Below, piece by piece: positions 40,590 to 42,600 of a stretch of 42,600 bases of DNA. Position 1 is the first letter of the stretch, and the number at the start of each line of letters is the position of its first letter. The notes under the pieces were generated by a model. That model did not search any database, had not been told where the DNA came from, and was given only the letters and a program-made list of their open reading frames with translations. Position numbers and translations under genes: made by a program. Origin of the DNA: Rhizobium sp. BK196 (GTDB lineage Bacteria > Pseudomonadota > Alphaproteobacteria > Rhizobiales > Rhizobiaceae); contig NZ_JACHZB010000013.1 in NCBI RefSeq assembly GCF_014193255.1, forward strand, positions 1 through 42,600, in the 5' to 3' direction.

Positions 40590-41396
40590 TCAATCCCGTA
40601 TTGTCTTACCGGTGCCGACCTTTCGGCGAAGGTCCTTCAGTTCAGATTCAGTCAGCGCCCGGACCGATCCCTTCGGCAGGTCGCCAAGCTTCAGCCCACC
40701 GATCGCGACACGCACGAGCCGCAGGCAGGCGATATCGAGCGCCTCCAGCATCCGGCGAATCTGCCGGTTGCGGCCCTCCTGCAGTTCCACTTCGATCCAG
40801 GAATTGCGGTCGCCCTCGCGCAGCTTGCGGACAGCTGTGGCGCGCAGCAGTTCGCCGTCATGCCGGAGACCTCTCATCATCGCCGCCAGCACGTCGTCAT
40901 CGGCGATCCGATCGATCTGCACATGGTAGGATTTCGAGACGTGGGTGATTGGATCGAGCAGCGTCTGGGCGAATTCCGTATCATTGGTAAAGAGCAGCAG
41001 CCCCTCGCTCGCCTTATCGAGCCGACCGACAGGAGAGAGGTGCGGGACATCAAAGTCGGCCAGGCAGTCGTAGACGGTCGGGCGACCTTCCGGATCATGA
41101 CGAGTGGTCACAAGACCGCGCGGCTTGTTGAGCATCAGGTAGATCCTGACTTCTGCGACGATCTCCTTGTGATCGACCTTGATAAGGGCGGTCGAAAGGT
41201 CGATCCACGCCGAGGGATCCGTGACGATGCGATCACCGACGGTGACGCGGCCCTCTGCGATCAGCCGTTCGGCCTGCGTGCGGGAACAATAGCCAAGTTT
41301 GGAGAGCGCACGTGGAAGCGTGACCCGCTTGCCGGCCGGTTCGGCCTGGGGTCTGTTGCGTTCGTGTGTTTTCTGCGGTGATCGCCGGCCTTTCAC
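40590..41396 (-). CDS. RsuA/RluB-family pseudouridine synthase
   Basis: A 268-residue rRNA-modifying enzyme. The N-terminal S4 RNA-binding domain (RVTLPRALSKLGYCSRTQAERLI, about 24-70) is followed by the catalytic domain with GRLDKASEGLLLFTND (catalytic Asp near 127) and RNRQIRRML. It converts uridine to pseudouridine in rRNA. Start is a GTG at 41396 with AGGGA upstream. The exact target, large or small subunit, cannot be told. The basic N-terminal tail is common in this group. It leads the phosphoribosyltransferase gene by two bases. Confidence 0.93.
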   Translation of the reverse strand: MKGRRSPQKTHERNRPQAEPAGKRVTLPRALSKLGYCSRTQAERLIAEGRVTVGDRIVTDPSAWIDLSTALIKVDHKEIVAEVRIYLMLNKPRGLVTTRHDPEGRPTVYDCLADFDVPHLSPVGRLDKASEGLLLFTNDTEFAQTLLDPITHVSKSYHVQIDRIADDDVLAAMMRGLRHDGELLRATAVRKLREGDRNSWIEVELQEGRNRQIRRMLEALDIACLRLVRVAIGGLKLGDLPKGSVRALTESELKDLRRKVGTGKTIRD

Positions 41397-41558
41397 TTCG
41401 CTATCCCTGATGCGATTGCGAAAGCTGTTCTTTGCATGAACGACGCACGGATGCCAGCAATGGTGCCCGAAATTCTGGGGAGTGGGGGGTTCGGATGCCG
41501 AAGGAAATCATCGACGCTTTGAACAAAGCGCAGTGGGCAAGAGAGTTTTTCTACTGCC

Positions 41559-41765
41559 TCAAGGGCAGGCCATAAAACCGGCGAGTTCCTGCCGGTTCAT
41601 CATAATGCCGGCTGCGGCTTTGGCCGGGTCCGGATGTGTATAGGAGAAGCTCGGCATTTCGGGCAGATCGAGCGCTTGGCGCATGTTCATGATGCCGACT
41701 GCGCGACGCCCATCGCCGGCATCGACGCTGACTTCAACGATCAGCTTCTCTCTCTTGTTGTCCAT
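41559..41765 (-). CDS. Small conserved-looking hypothetical protein
   Basis: A 68-residue soluble protein starting MDNKREKLIVEVSVDAG. A strong GGGAGG ribosome-binding site lies five bases before the ATG, which makes it likely to be translated. It has a Met-rich second half (PEMPSFSYTHPDP, MMNRQELAGFMACP). No domain recognised. The 162 bases between it and the pseudouridine synthase gene hold no clear signals. Confidence 0.7.
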   Translation of the reverse strand: MDNKREKLIVEVSVDAGDGRRAVGIMNMRQALDLPEMPSFSYTHPDPAKAAAGIMMNRQELAGFMACP

Positions 41766-41885
41766 AATGTCCTCCCTTCATTTTATGCTCCTATCGATCC
41801 CACTGAAAATTGGTTTTTCTAAGACATAAGTGTTTATGCATCCTGCAAAAATTGGATCTGCAGGATGCAGCGGAAGCTTGTCGTT

Positions 41886-42224
41886 TCAACGCCACCAGTG
41901 CCGCGGCTCGGGCTGCGAGGCGCCCGACAACATATAACCTGCCAGGAAGCCGATCGCGCCGGCAACCAGAAGCGCTGTCGTCGTTGCCGCCGGGTGTTCG
42001 CGAGCCGTGCCTGCGACTGCGGCTCCTTCTGCCCTGATCTGCGCAACGGCGCTCTTGGCCCGCGGCAGCGCATCTTCGTAAGCCTTGCCGGCTCGGTCTC
42101 GCACTTCATAATAGGCTTCTGCGCCCTGTGCTGAAATCATCTTGTGCAGGCGGGAAACCTCCTGCTGCAGAGCGGCGATGTCCTTGCTGACGGAAGTTCT
42201 GAGATCGTCGGTATTGGCGGCCAT
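41886..42224 (-). CDS. DUF883/ElaB-like membrane-anchored small protein
   Basis: A 112-residue protein beginning MAANTDDLRTSVSKDIAALQ. A long amphipathic coiled coil (about residues 5-75) is followed by one C-terminal helix (ALLVAGAIGFLAGYML) and a short basic tail, the layout of the YqjD/ElaB (DUF883) family of C-tail-anchored inner-membrane proteins, some of which bind ribosomes. AAGGAG lies six bases before the ATG at 42224. It is separated from its neighbours and probably has its own promoter; such genes are often stress-induced. Confidence 0.85.
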   Translation of the reverse strand: MAANTDDLRTSVSKDIAALQQEVSRLHKMISAQGAEAYYEVRDRAGKAYEDALPRAKSAVAQIRAEGAAVAGTAREHPAATTTALLVAGAIGFLAGYMLSGASQPEPRHWWR

Positions 42225-42549
42225 ATCTGTCTCCTTTCCTTCAATGGGGAAGAAAACACCAAAGAGCGCGTTAGGTTCCGCGCTTCTCTCGATAATTGGA
42301 TGTGACCGTAGTTTGACAGCGCACACAGAGGCTTCATTTATCCTGCGTTAACCATAGAATTGACCAAGACACTGTTTTTTCGTGGTCTTTCTGCCTTTTT
42401 AGATGTTGCTCCATTCGATTTTTTATCGCCCGGTAAAAGATTTTCCGGGGATCTCGCCTCGGAAAGGCACCTGTGGATAATGACCGCGTATAAAATTCGC
42501 TGTCGAATCAACCTGTTACAAAAATGTCAAAAAAGTTGGATTGGATGTG
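42225..42549. other. Intergenic region, no gene seen
   Basis: About 325 A/T-richer bases between the DUF883-like gene and the promoter at the right edge. It holds the upstream control region of the minus-strand gene and A-rich tracts (TTACAAAAATGTCAAAAAAG, 42517-42536) that could be an UP element for the promoter that follows. The one open frame here (42360-42578) has no ribosome-binding site and runs through the promoter. Confidence 0.5.
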
Positions 42550-42578
42550 TTGACTGTTTCGAGGGTGTGGGATTATAA
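42550..42578 (+). promoter_or_regulatory. Near-consensus sigma-70 promoter, possible stable-RNA promoter
   Basis: TTGACT, 17 bases, TTATAA. One mismatch to consensus in the -35 box and two in the -10, with ideal spacing. The discriminator that follows (GCCCACTCACTGACG) is GC-rich, as in growth-rate and stringent-controlled rRNA promoters. An A-rich tract lies just upstream. The gene it drives is beyond the window. Confidence 0.7.
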
Positions 42579-42600
42579 GCCCACTCACTGACGAGGGCGG

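Noticed and set aside
41549..41567. Hairpin CTGCC/GGCAG as terminator of the 68-residue gene
   Set aside because: On the transcribed strand the stem is followed by A-rich, not T-rich, sequence, and it overlaps the stop codon.
42360..42578. 72-residue frame at the right edge
   Set aside because: No ribosome-binding site, and it reads through the promoter element at 42550-42578.

Overview
The window looks like chromosomal DNA of a Rhizobium/Agrobacterium-type alphaproteobacterium. The supporting signs are high GC with densely packed operons, a CbtB/CbtA pair behind a cobalamin riboswitch, several LacI/TetR/LysR-controlled transport operons, DctB/DctD-like regulators, and three copies of a rhizobial-style intergenic palindrome (core CGCAAAACCGCT...CTTTTG). 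I saw no phage, transposase, integrase, tRNA or CRISPR array, so most of it reads as stable backbone. All calls come from reading the sequence; no database search was run.

Layout. 1-2.9 kb: small lipoprotein, UspA stress protein, a LysR regulator and a divergent membrane-anchored small protein. 2.9-8.3 kb: phosphoketolase and acetate kinase in one minus-strand operon, divergent from a PiT phosphate transporter. Phosphoketolase consumes phosphate, so the pairing makes metabolic sense. 8.3-11.2 kb: a GGDEF-EAL cyclic-di-GMP protein and three small proteins. 11.2-14.4 kb: a histidine-phosphatase-fold protein without its catalytic His, a cobalamin riboswitch with cbtB-cbtA, an exported protein of unknown function, and a molybdopterin (sulfite-oxidase-like) oxidoreductase.

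14.5-22.5 kb: a DctB-like sensor kinase (apparently with a CTG start) and a DctD-like sigma-54 activator (GAFPGA instead of GAFTGA), followed by a tripartite tricarboxylate transporter (tctC-tctB-tctA) and an M20 amidohydrolase. The 382-base gap before tctC holds palindromes and a weak sigma-54-like element, so the two-component system probably controls this uptake system. 22.5-29.9 kb: a compact minus-strand operon of LacI regulator, solute-binding protein, two permeases, ATPase, nucleoside hydrolase and adenine deaminase. All seven genes read from one end with overlaps or tiny gaps. This suggests import plus breakdown of a purine nucleoside or related compound by a PotABCD-type transporter.

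30.0-36.8 kb: TetR regulator, membrane-fusion lipoprotein, RND pump and outer-membrane lipoprotein, forming a complete tripartite efflux pump that ends in a clear terminator. 36.9-42.6 kb: a long-form PurC, an SLC13-type transporter with TrkA-C domains, a phosphoribosyltransferase coupled to an RsuA-type pseudouridine synthase, two small proteins, and at the right edge a near-consensus promoter (TTGACT, 17 bases, TTATAA) with a GC-rich discriminator that may belong to a stable-RNA operon just outside the window.
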